Below, in pieces: positions 1 through 4,696 of a DNA stretch of 6,573 nucleotides. The first letter of the stretch is position 1. The number at the start of each line of letters is the position of its first letter. Source of the stretch: Promethearchaeota archaeon (GTDB taxonomy: Archaea; Asgardarchaeota; Lokiarchaeia; Sigynarchaeales; MK-D1). The translations under genes and the position numbers were made by a program. The notes beneath the pieces are model-generated. The model was not told the DNA's origin. It did not search any database and was given only the letters and a program-made list of their open reading frames with translations. The DNA lies in contig JAEOTN010000399.1 in the NCBI GenBank assembly GCA_016839865.1, forward strand, positions 1 to 6,573. Direction: 5' to 3'.

Positions 1-174
1 ACGTGTATCGGTCACAAATTTATAAAAATGATTACTCCTCACAATATCTCACAAATTCGGTTAACAATCGAGAAATCCCGAGGGACACCACAGATACGGA
101 AATTTGCAGTGTATAATGTCTCTTCTATGCCCAAACCAAAACCGTTCCTCTTACAATTGTTGAAACGAAAATAA
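1..174 (+). CDS. C-terminal end of a probable GH29 alpha-L-fucosidase (5' end outside window)
   Basis: The frame starting at base 1 is open for 57 codons and ends in TAA at 172-174; the start lies upstream of the window. The visible pattern is T-x-IGHK near the left edge, then about 20 residues later an RLTI-x-x-SRG-x-P-x-I-x-x-F-x-VYN segment, then a short basic tail (...LLKRK). This spacing and these residues match, from memory of the family, the C-terminal beta-sandwich end of glycoside hydrolase family 29 alpha-L-fucosidases, which remove terminal fucose from glycans. The catalytic Asp/Glu residues would be in the missing N-terminal barrel, so activity cannot be judged. The gene lies 16 bases before the next plus-strand gene and may share its transcript. 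Another protein ending in a similar discoidin-like sandwich is the main alternative. Confidence 0.6.
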   Translation, partial: TCIGHKFIKMITPHNISQIRLTIEKSRGTPQIRKFAVYNVSSMPKPKPFLLQLLKRK

Positions 175-190
175 TGATAGGTAAAAATCA

Positions 191-523
191 ATGAAATTCA
201 AAACTATCTCGGATTTTGAAAATGTGCTAGATAAAGAAATCGAAATTACGGGAAAAATATCAATAATCGTATGGCAGCATATGATTATGCTCCAGTCTGA
301 CTATCCAGAAATCTCTTATTTCGCATTACTGGATGAAGATGGTGAGGAATATCACCAACTAGTCGTGTATTCAAAATTTTCCATTCCAGAAACCGGGATA
401 CACACATTAAAAGGTAGAATGATTAAAAGTGAGGGAGAAACTAAACATCCCGATAAAGAGAGACGGAAATATTACTATGAATACCAGTTCATTGCAGAGA
501 GTTTCACAACGGAAAACTCGTAA
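191..523 (+). CDS. Small conserved-looking protein with an OB-fold-like pattern, function unknown
   Basis: This is a 110-residue soluble protein with no signal peptide or membrane segment. Strand-like stretches alternate with turns: residues 15-33 (KEIEITGKISIIVWQHMI), 40-48, 54-61 (YHQLVVYSK), 69-80 (GIHTLKGRMIKSEGE) and 94-105 (YYYEYQFIAESF). A five-strand order with a K-G-R-M-I turn before strand four is typical of small OB folds that bind nucleic acid or other ligands; this is inferred from pattern only. A charged linker (KHPDKERRK, 85-93) precedes the last strand. The start is the first ATG after an in-frame stop at 182-184, and AGGT at 179-182 is a plausible ribosome binding site 8 bases upstream. 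It follows the fucosidase-like tail by 16 bases, so cotranscription is likely. Its last 20 bases overlap the 3' end of the convergent transporter gene. Confidence 0.75.
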   Translation: MKFKTISDFENVLDKEIEITGKISIIVWQHMIMLQSDYPEISYFALLDEDGEEYHQLVVYSKFSIPETGIHTLKGRMIKSEGETKHPDKERRKYYYEYQFIAESFTTENS

Positions 524-1145
524 TCACAATAATAATTCCAATAATAACGAAAAGAATGACTGCTATTATATCCATTACTTTTTTAGGTATTTTTTTTGAG
601 ATCCATGAACCCGCAAACGCACCAATGATAGCTAATGAGGATAAAGCTAGCCAAGAACCTGTTAAAGAGCCAAGATATGAAGAAGCTGTTGATGCTAACA
701 TGATAGTTGCGATCTGAGTTTTATCTCCAATTTCCATAGAAAGGATTGCCAATAATCCTACTAAAAATGAATTTTTTGATTTCTTTATGAATTTCTTATC
801 CTCAATTTCAACCATTTCCTCCCCATCCTCGCAATATTTCTTTTTCCTTTCTTTAACATACGTTATTAACATGGATGTTCCTTGATATGCTCCTAGAACA
901 ATGAAACCTATTCCAGATATGAGAGATATTACATTGAGTGGAATGAATTCGGATAATAATGACGCAATCACTCCACCTATCGCAACAATAACTAAGAATC
1001 CTGTAACTGCACCAAGTGCTAACCATTTGGGTTTGAAATTACGAGTACTAAGAACAATTATTACTAATTGCGTTTTATCCCCAAGTTCCATTAAAAAAAC
1101 TAATCCAAATGCAGCAAAAAAGCATTGAAAAAAATCTACTATCAT
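504..1145 (-). CDS. GDT1/TMEM165 family (UPF0016) membrane cation transporter, probable Mn2+/Ca2+ exporter
   Basis: The 213-residue protein shows the family signature twice, once in each half: E20-L-G-D-K-T-Q26 (MELGDKTQ) and E138-I-G-D-K-T-Q144 (MEIGDKTQ). Hydrophobic segments at about 8-30, 44-64, 70-92, 126-150, 157-178 and 188-210 give six transmembrane helices as two inverted three-helix repeats. They are split by a charged cytoplasmic-type loop (97-123, rich in K and E). Members such as yeast Gdt1, human TMEM165 and bacterial MneA move Mn2+ and/or Ca2+ across membranes using the paired ExGDK(T/S) motifs as the ion site. Here the role would be Mn2+/Ca2+ homeostasis at the cell membrane; the exact ion is not decided by sequence. 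The length is normal for prokaryotic two-repeat members. AGGA (complement of 1153-1156) lies 7 bases before the ATG, and no other in-frame ATG precedes it. The 3' end overlaps the convergent small gene. Confidence 0.95.
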   Translation of the reverse strand: MIVDFFQCFFAAFGLVFLMELGDKTQLVIIVLSTRNFKPKWLALGAVTGFLVIVAIGGVIASLLSEFIPLNVISLISGIGFIVLGAYQGTSMLITYVKERKKKYCEDGEEMVEIEDKKFIKKSKNSFLVGLLAILSMEIGDKTQIATIMLASTASSYLGSLTGSWLALSSLAIIGAFAGSWISKKIPKKVMDIIAVILFVIIGIIIVITSFPL

Positions 1146-1258
1146 TATGAGTTCCTGTGTGTTGGATGAAATATGAGACTCTAACCTAGGCTAAATTTCA
1201 AATTTCTCAAAATTAAACACTCAAAACAATACATCTGGGATAGCGGTGGGTCATGCTG

Positions 1259-1996
1259 TCATAAATTTCTATCTATCTTCCATTTGTAATAATATAATCC
1301 ATTGATTACATTGTCAAAAATCATCTTTTTAAGTTGGTCCATGCCTACCCAATGTAAATATCCATCCCATTCTTTCGCATCTCCAGAAATTACATCTTTA
1401 TATTCAAAATCGGATGAAGACTTAACGATATTATAGAGAAGAAATGTTATAGAAACAGGATTCCAACCAATTAATATCGCGAATAGTCCTCCATTCGGTT
1501 CAAATTCCAATGGAACTTCCTCATGGATTTCACGCATTAATGATACAGTCGCAGGATACATGTAATCTCCAACTTCCAAAATTCCTCCCGGAAGTGTAAG
1601 ATATCCTGGAAAGTAATCTTGATTTGGAGCTCGTTTACCGATTAAAATATGAGATTTATCGGGAGAAAAGATTAGTGATTGTACTCCTACAAGTCCTAAA
1701 CCTTGATTTACATGAATTTTTTGTTTACCAAGGTATATTATTGTGGAAAAATTGACCGTTCCAACCCTAAGGATGAGTTTTGAGTTCCGAAATTCATATG
1801 AATATAAGAACAAAGAGACTCCATCATAATCGTTGGGATACATTAGTTTATGTTCTACCCAGTTTTCTTGAATTTCAGTCTGGAATTGACCTGAGTGTGT
1901 ATATTCGGGTAAAATTGGACTATCCCAATGAATTTTTGAAAGTGGTAAATTACCCTCCCATAATACACGGAATTCGTCCTTAACGATTATTACCAT
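1259..1996 (-). CDS. Nudix hydrolase-like protein resembling NUDT22 (UDP-sugar diphosphatase type)
   Basis: This 245-residue protein has an N-terminal domain of about 100 residues and a Nudix fold from about 101. The Nudix box is divergent: L-P-G137-G-I-L-E-V-G-D144, ten residues, then R155-E-I-H-E-E160-V-P-L. The REIHEE metal-binding helix is intact. Compared with G-x5-E-x7-REUxEExGU there are three extra residues, Asp replaces the first Glu, and VPL replaces xGU. The order W-x-EH...LRVGTVNFSTIIYLG...GLGLVGVQ...ILIGKRA...PGYLTLPGG...REIHEEV-x-L follows human NUDT22, in which the box is also interrupted and ends in a DEVNL-like motif. NUDT22 hydrolyses UDP-glucose and UDP-galactose to UMP and sugar-1-phosphate with Mg2+. 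Substrate here is inferred. The start is supported by AGAGGA (complement of 2003-2008) 6 bases upstream. It is 113 bases from the transporter gene on the same strand. Confidence 0.85.
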   Translation of the reverse strand: MVIIVKDEFRVLWEGNLPLSKIHWDSPILPEYTHSGQFQTEIQENWVEHKLMYPNDYDGVSLFLYSYEFRNSKLILRVGTVNFSTIIYLGKQKIHVNQGLGLVGVQSLIFSPDKSHILIGKRAPNQDYFPGYLTLPGGILEVGDYMYPATVSLMREIHEEVPLEFEPNGGLFAILIGWNPVSITFLLYNIVKSSSDFEYKDVISGDAKEWDGYLHWVGMDQLKKMIFDNVINGLYYYKWKIDRNL

Positions 1997-2025
1997 CGAT
2001 ATTCCTCTATACTCGGTTTAGGAAG

Positions 2026-2040
2026 ATAGTATATGTATCT
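2026..2040 (-). promoter_or_regulatory. Candidate TATA region of the Nudix gene
   Basis: On the minus strand this AT-rich block contains ACATATACTAT, 30-44 bases before the Nudix start codon, at a distance that fits an archaeal TATA box with a short 5' leader carrying the AGAGGA ribosome binding site. Further upstream, CTTGTTT (2050-2056) and AAACAAG (2076-2082) form a spaced inverted repeat that could be an operator. Both assignments rest on position and composition only. Confidence 0.35.
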
Positions 2041-2112
2041 CTTGAGACACTTGTTTGACGGTATCATGTAGAGTAAAACAAGCACTGAGATATGATTAAG
2101 AGTTAACTGAAG

Positions 2113-2121
2113 AAAAAAAAA
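2113..2121 (-). terminator. U-tract terminator of the winged-helix regulator gene
   Basis: Nine consecutive A on the plus strand give a U9 run on the minus-strand transcript starting 20 bases after the regulator's stop codon. Archaeal RNA polymerase terminates at such T-rich non-template tracts without needing a hairpin. This suggests that the Nudix gene downstream is transcribed mainly from its own promoter. Confidence 0.55.
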
Positions 2122-2141
2122 TGAATTGAAAGTATTTTTTA

Positions 2142-2948
2142 TTACTTACTACCCTGATTCTTCTTGAAGATCTTACGTAAAGGAAGAGTGATTCCCAAAC
2201 GCGCATACTTTTTTGAGAAGAGGGGATCCTCTTGTTCGATTTTCGCTTCTTCCATTTCTGCTTTTAATTTTAGACGATCTTCTTCATGTTTTTCAGGATC
2301 AAAATCGTCCTTTAGGCTTTTATATGCCCATTCTTCAATTTTATATTTGAGATCGTTCATTTTGGGGGTTAGATACTTGAAATAAAACCATGTAATGTTT
2401 TCACCTTTCTCACCCCACATGTATTTCATAAAGATCTCATCTGCTTTTGCTAAACTTTCAGGAGTATTCTGTTTGATCAAGCTCTCCACCTCGGTATAAA
2501 TCGGTAGGAGAGTTTTCATAATACCACCAATCATAGCAATACTAGAGCGATTTGTCTGAATTTCAGTTTTTATGAATTCCATGCGTTCCATGAAATCCTT
2601 AGGCACGCTTTCATATTGTTCCATGCCACATTTCTGTTTAGTTATCTCATAATTTATGGAAAACAGCTTGGGTGCAATTCTTCCATCACAGGTTGATTCC
2701 ACGTCCCGACGATTTACTAGCTTATCAACTTCCATACTATTCAAATGACGAGAAACAGTGGATTTAGATTCCTTGAGCAAATTTGATATTTGTGTAACAT
2801 TCAGCTCTCCAAATAACTGTAAAATTTGCCATATCTTCAATCTAACAGGATTTTTCGTAACCAATGTTCCCCATAGTTGGCAATCTTCATCTTTTTCAGA
2901 TGATTCCATTTGTCCTGGAATTGGTTGTTCTATTTTTTGTTCTGTCAT
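2142..2948 (-). CDS. ArsR-like winged-helix transcriptional regulator with long C-terminal domain
   Basis: The 268-residue protein starts with a polar tail (1-22). A winged helix-turn-helix follows at about 25-105: helix NPVRLKIWQILQLF (33-46), LNVTQISNLLKES (49-61), recognition helix KSTVSRHLNSM (62-72), and a wing with KLVNRRDVESTCDGRIAPKLFSI (76-98). This is an ArsR/HTH_20-type layout, so DNA binding as a dimer is expected. The C-terminal 160 residues are mostly helical, with a charged coiled-coil-like helix (218-240, HEEDRLKLKAEMEEAK) and a basic end; I do not recognise a ligand-binding family. Cysteines 23, 87 and 107 are scattered and do not form a clear metal site. GAGGT (complement of about 2959-2963) precedes the ATG by about 10 bases. 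The gene is divergent from the 84-residue gene across a region with AACGTT repeats, which are the obvious candidates for its own operators. Target genes and inducer are unknown. Confidence 0.88.
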   Translation of the reverse strand: MTEQKIEQPIPGQMESSEKDEDCQLWGTLVTKNPVRLKIWQILQLFGELNVTQISNLLKESKSTVSRHLNSMEVDKLVNRRDVESTCDGRIAPKLFSINYEITKQKCGMEQYESVPKDFMERMEFIKTEIQTNRSSIAMIGGIMKTLLPIYTEVESLIKQNTPESLAKADEIFMKYMWGEKGENITWFYFKYLTPKMNDLKYKIEEWAYKSLKDDFDPEKHEEDRLKLKAEMEEAKIEQEDPLFSKKYARLGITLPLRKIFKKNQGSK

Positions 2949-3059
2949 ATTATTATCAACCTCGATTTTTTCATTTTGGGGTATTGTGTTACATATTCGA
3001 ACGGAAAATTTCCTCTGTTTAAAAGGAAGGTCTCCAATATATAGAAAGAAATTTACCCT

Positions 3060-3083
3060 TAAATATGTAACGTTTGATATTTA
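3060..3083. promoter_or_regulatory. 24-base imperfect palindrome with AACGTT core, candidate operator
   Basis: The left arm TAAATAT and right arm ATATTTA (7 bases each, fully complementary) flank two mismatched positions on each side of a central AACGTT (3069-3074). The symmetry suits a dimeric winged-helix protein. The site overlaps a TATA-like block of the leftward regulator gene, so binding there would be expected to repress that gene; this is inferred from position. Confidence 0.55.
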
Positions 3084-3236
3084 TTAAAAAAAAAGACGTT
3101 CTGTAAAAAAATCACTATTATTTTTTTTCCTAAAAATGGGAAAGCTATGGGCGGAAATTGACGACTTTTGTGGGAAGTTAGTGGGATCAGCCCACAGTTA
3201 ATTATCTTTAGGTTTTTATCACAGACTTATATTTTA

Positions 3237-3315
3237 TAACGTTTCAAGTGGAATATCATTCGCAACGTAACACTTAAATATGAACGTGTCATAATATATA
3301 TTAAGTGAAACGTTA
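3237..3315. repeat. Inverted repeat TAACGTTTCA / TGAAACGTTA bracketing a TATA-like box
   Basis: TAACGTTTCA at 3237-3246 and its exact reverse complement TGAAACGTTA at 3306-3315 bracket the AT-rich block 3291-3303. Nested inside is a second inverted pair, CACTTAA (3271-3277) and TTAAGTG (3301-3307). If the AT-rich block is the TATA box of the 84-residue gene, the two outer sites flank its core promoter, an arrangement compatible with cooperative binding or looping. Confidence 0.5.
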
Positions 3316-3323
3316 GAAATTTA

Positions 3324-3348
3324 CCACCAATTGAATTTCAATTGATGG
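3324..3348 (+). repeat. Hairpin-forming palindrome in the probable 5' leader of the small basic protein gene
   Basis: CAATTGAA (3328-3335) and TTCAATTG (3337-3344) are perfectly complementary around one base. The stem resumes beyond one mismatch with CCA (3324-3326) and TGG (3346-3348). If transcription starts shortly after the TATA-like block at 3293-3303, this would fold in the 5' leader. As DNA it could equally be a protein-binding dyad. Confidence 0.5.
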
Positions 3349-3415
3349 GAAAAAAATACTCCGCAACAGTATTATGATTTTTAACGTTCGCTCAACCCAA
3401 AGGTGAAACAAAAAA

Positions 3416-3670
3416 ATGGCATATCATAAAAATCAAGATTTGTTAAATGTATTAAAACAGGATTTTGGCCTAGTAGAGATTGAGATTGTCCTGGAAGAAC
3501 GCGAGTCACCAGCAGTTGAACAAAAACCACAAGAAGAAAAATACGAATTATCCCCAAGAATTCCTAAAAAAGACCTCCGACGAGATAGAAAAATGAGACG
3601 AAAATCTTCCATTAGAATTAATCGACCTATGTCAGCCAGCTCAGTTTCTGAGAGATGGATGGTACGATAA
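3416..3670 (+). CDS. Small protein with highly basic C-terminal half, function unknown
   Basis: The 84-residue protein is not recognised. It has two contrasting halves. Residues 1-45 are mildly acidic, with a helix-like start (NQDLLNVLKQDFG), a short strand-like run (LVEIEIVLEE) and a Pro/Glu/Gln linker. In residues 51-70, 11 of 20 residues are Lys or Arg (KKDLRR, RKMRRK), and the rest is Ser/Arg-rich. There is no membrane segment, Cys pair or signal peptide. A flexible basic tail suggests binding to nucleic acid or ribosome, by inference only. The start is well supported: AGGTGA (3401-3406), a full Shine-Dalgarno match, lies 9 bases before the ATG. The gene is divergent from the winged-helix regulator, downstream of AACGTT sites, and ends before a U-tract, so it is probably a single-gene transcript controlled by that regulator. 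Confidence 0.7.
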   Translation: MAYHKNQDLLNVLKQDFGLVEIEIVLEERESPAVEQKPQEEKYELSPRIPKKDLRRDRKMRRKSSIRINRPMSASSVSERWMVR

Positions 3671-3688
3671 ATAATCCTGAAATCATTC

Positions 3689-3701
3689 TTTTTTTAATTT
3701 T
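3689..3701 (+). terminator. T-tract terminator after the small basic protein gene
   Basis: T7 (3689-3695), two A and T4 (3698-3701) begin 18 bases after the stop codon, as expected for archaeal termination on the plus strand. Confidence 0.55.
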
Positions 3702-3715
3702 GATTTAAAATTCAA

Positions 3716-3734
3716 CCCCGTTTTAAAAAAGGGG
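3716..3734. terminator. Hairpin between convergent genes, possible bidirectional terminator
   Basis: CCCC (3716-3719) pairs with GGGG (3731-3734), and TTTT (3721-3724) pairs with AAAA just inside, leaving a small G/AA bulge. It lies in the gap between the 3' ends of the small basic protein gene and the Lrp-type gene. On the minus strand the stem contains a U6 run (3730-3725), so it may also end leftward transcripts, about 65 bases after the Lrp-type stop. Confidence 0.45.
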
Positions 3735-3796
3735 AAGTAAAATTATTCCTACAGATTTTTTCACTGATTTATTTAATGAAAGTTAAGTATATCTTC

Positions 3797-4324
3797 TTAA
3801 TTTTTCATCTTTTTCAGGACGTTTAACACATCATCGACATTGTTACTTCTTTCAAATTCGATGATTTTTCCAAAATCTGTTGAATTCTTGATCTCATTTA
3901 ACACAACATGAGTATTAGTGCGGATTACATACCCTGAGCTCAAGATGCTCTTAACTAGGTCGCTTAGTTCGGCACGTGTTTTGAACCTCACTAATATTAA
4001 TGTATCGTAATCTCCTGTGAGATCGAATACACCAAACACATTGGGATGTTTTGCAATCAATTCTTCAAATTCGATTAATTTACCCTGAGAAATTTGTGCC
4101 TCAATTACCGCAATAATATCAAAACCAATTTTCTCAAAGTCAATCTCGATGGTATAATTCTTAATGATCTCTTCTTTCTCTAAGCGATCAATGCGCTTTT
4201 TTATCGTAGTGTGGGATCTCTTCAATTCCTCAGCAATTTTTGTATATCCCATGGTAGAATCTTTCGATAAGATGCTGAGAATTTGCTTATCTAATTCGTC
4301 GATGTCGACACCACTTTTTACCAT
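3797..4324 (-). CDS. Lrp/AsnC family transcriptional regulator
   Basis: This 175-residue protein has the standard two-domain layout. The N-terminal helix-turn-helix covers about 7-60: DIDELDKQILSILSKDS, then YTKIAEELKRSHTTIKKRIDRLEKEEII, with the recognition helix around 38-49 (HTTIKKRIDRLE). A short beta linker NYTIEIDFEKIGFD leads to a RAM/ACT-like sensing domain (about 72-150) with IAVIEAQIS, the diagnostic FDLTGDYDTLILVRF (about 100-114) and a VIRTNTHVVLNEIK strand. The G-D-Y-D turn is where family members bind amino acids and assemble into dimers and octamers. The last 25 residues form an extra charged helix. Members commonly control amino-acid and nitrogen metabolism, and this one is divergent from a glutamate synthase homologue, so that gene is the likely target. 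There is no Shine-Dalgarno before the ATG, but a TATA box sits about 30 bases upstream, pointing to a leaderless mRNA. Confidence 0.95.
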   Translation of the reverse strand: MVKSGVDIDELDKQILSILSKDSTMGYTKIAEELKRSHTTIKKRIDRLEKEEIIKNYTIEIDFEKIGFDIIAVIEAQISQGKLIEFEELIAKHPNVFGVFDLTGDYDTLILVRFKTRAELSDLVKSILSSGYVIRTNTHVVLNEIKNSTDFGKIIEFERSNNVDDVLNVLKKMKN

Positions 4325-4329
4325 GAGTA

Positions 4330-4521
4330 CTAACTAAGTTGAAGATCTTGATATATATTTTGAAATAAGTAGCAGTTTTTCGTTTTCAAATCCTCAAGAT
4401 TTGAAATTTTTCGATTATCACACCATTTTTTCTTTGAGTACATTCGAAATAAATGGGCAACATGACCCACACTATCGGTATCGTAATATTGTAGTTGAAA
4501 CATGGGCTGATTATCCCACAT
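4330..4521 (-). CDS. Doubtful 63-residue open frame in the lrp-gltS intergenic region
   Basis: This minus-strand frame begins MWDNQPMFQLQYYD and ends five bases before the Lrp-type gene. It has no recognisable domain and no ribosome binding site, and its 3' part contains the TATA box assigned to the Lrp-type gene. It does not overlap another gene, so it is not a shadow, but chance is the more likely explanation. It is recorded because nothing excludes a short peptide gene here. Confidence 0.2.
   Translation of the reverse strand: MWDNQPMFQLQYYDTDSVGHVAHLFRMYSKKKWCDNRKISNLEDLKTKNCYLFQNIYQDLQLS
4351..4360 (-). promoter_or_regulatory. TATA box of the Lrp-type regulator gene
   Basis: On the minus strand this reads AAATATATAT, preceded by the A-rich TTTCA. 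Its centre lies about 31 bases from the start codon at 4324. Archaeal transcription starts about 25-28 bases after the TATA centre, so the mRNA would begin within a few bases of the ATG. This agrees with the absence of a ribosome binding site. Confidence 0.6.
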
Positions 4522-4542
4522 TCGCTAAATAGACTGTCCGTT

Positions 4543-4584
4543 TATAGCAAAGACATGAAAGATTTTAATATGTCATTCGCTATA
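4543..4584. promoter_or_regulatory. Interrupted dyad upstream of the glutamate synthase homologue, candidate Lrp operator
   Basis: TATAGC (4543-4548) and GACAT (4552-4556) on the left are mirrored by ATGTC (4570-4574) and GCTATA (4579-4584) on the right, about a 13-base AT-rich centre, with spacers of 3 and 4 bases. In addition the 9-mer CATTCGCTA occurs at 4519-4527 and 4574-4582, exactly 55 bases apart, close to five helical turns and so on the same DNA face. Phased weak dyads in AT-rich DNA suit Lrp-family octamers. Assignment to the neighbouring regulator is inference. Confidence 0.4.
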
Positions 4585-4623
4585 GTCTTAGTATAACGAG
4601 TGAACTTTTTCCACTAAAAAAGG

Positions 4624-4696
4624 TTAAATGATTGATTAAATGGTTGAAAAATGTCACGCAAAACTAATAATAGGCCTTAAAAAAAATGGTTGAAAA
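4624..4696 (+). repeat. Three copies of AAATG(A/G)TTGA around the glutamate synthase start codon
   Basis: TTAAATGATTGA (4624-4635) and TTAAATGGTTGA (4636-4647) are tandem 12-mers differing at one base. The longer unit AAATGGTTGAAAA occurs at 4638-4650 and again at 4684-4696, where its ATG is the start codon of the large gene. The first ATG opens only three codons before a stop. The second opens a 17-codon frame (4640-4693) that ends inside the large gene's first codons. Confidence 0.6.

Larger units (their letters stand above)
2949..3415. promoter_or_regulatory. Divergent intergenic control region with repeated AACGTT sites
   Basis: This 467-base region lies between the winged-helix gene (leftward) and the small basic protein gene (rightward). 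The hexamer AACGTT, itself a palindrome, occurs at 3069-3074, 3238-3243, 3309-3314 and 3383-3388, with near matches AACGTA at 3264-3269 and AACGTG at 3283-3288. For the leftward gene, TATA-like blocks lie at about 3036-3044 and 3058-3066 (plus coordinates). For the rightward gene, AATATATATTA at 3293-3303 and TATTATGATTTT around 3370 are candidate TATA boxes. A locally GC-richer island at 3136-3199 and a hairpin at 3324-3348 are listed separately. The density of one hexamer in promoter positions suggests control by a DNA-binding protein, most simply the adjacent winged-helix regulator. Confidence 0.6.
4325..4685. promoter_or_regulatory. Divergent control region between the Lrp-type regulator and the glutamate synthase homologue
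   Basis: This 361-base region holds, from left to right, the TATA box of the regulator (4351-4360), the doubtful 63-residue frame, and an interrupted dyad with direct repeats (4519-4584). A T/A-rich block TTTTAATAT (4563-4571) is a possible TATA box for the rightward gene, and three near-identical repeats (4624-4696) extend over its start codon. With that TATA box the rightward transcript would have a leader of roughly 90 bases. No RNA gene was recognised. Confidence 0.5.

Noticed and set aside
901..1128. 75-codon plus-strand frame
   Set aside because: It is antisense to the transmembrane transporter gene, whose ExGDKT motifs fix the true frame.
1780..1983. 67-codon plus-strand frame
   Set aside because: It is antisense to the N-terminal domain of the Nudix gene and has no supporting signals.
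2050..2082. CTTGTTT / AAACAAG inverted repeat upstream of the Nudix gene
   Set aside because: Only 7 bases, widely spaced, in AT-rich DNA; too weak to report as a separate operator.
2164..2385. 73-codon plus-strand frame
   Set aside because: It is antisense to the C-terminal part of the winged-helix gene and its Ser/Phe/Arg-rich composition is artefactual.
2758..3087. 109-codon plus-strand frame crossing the winged-helix gene start
   Set aside because: It is antisense to the helix-turn-helix coding region and runs through its promoter; there is no domain or ribosome binding site.
3181..3195. GTGGG/CCCAC hairpin considered as a tRNA or riboswitch part
   Set aside because: No T-loop, anticodon stem or known riboswitch core could be found around it; it is kept only as part of the small RNA/peptide candidate.
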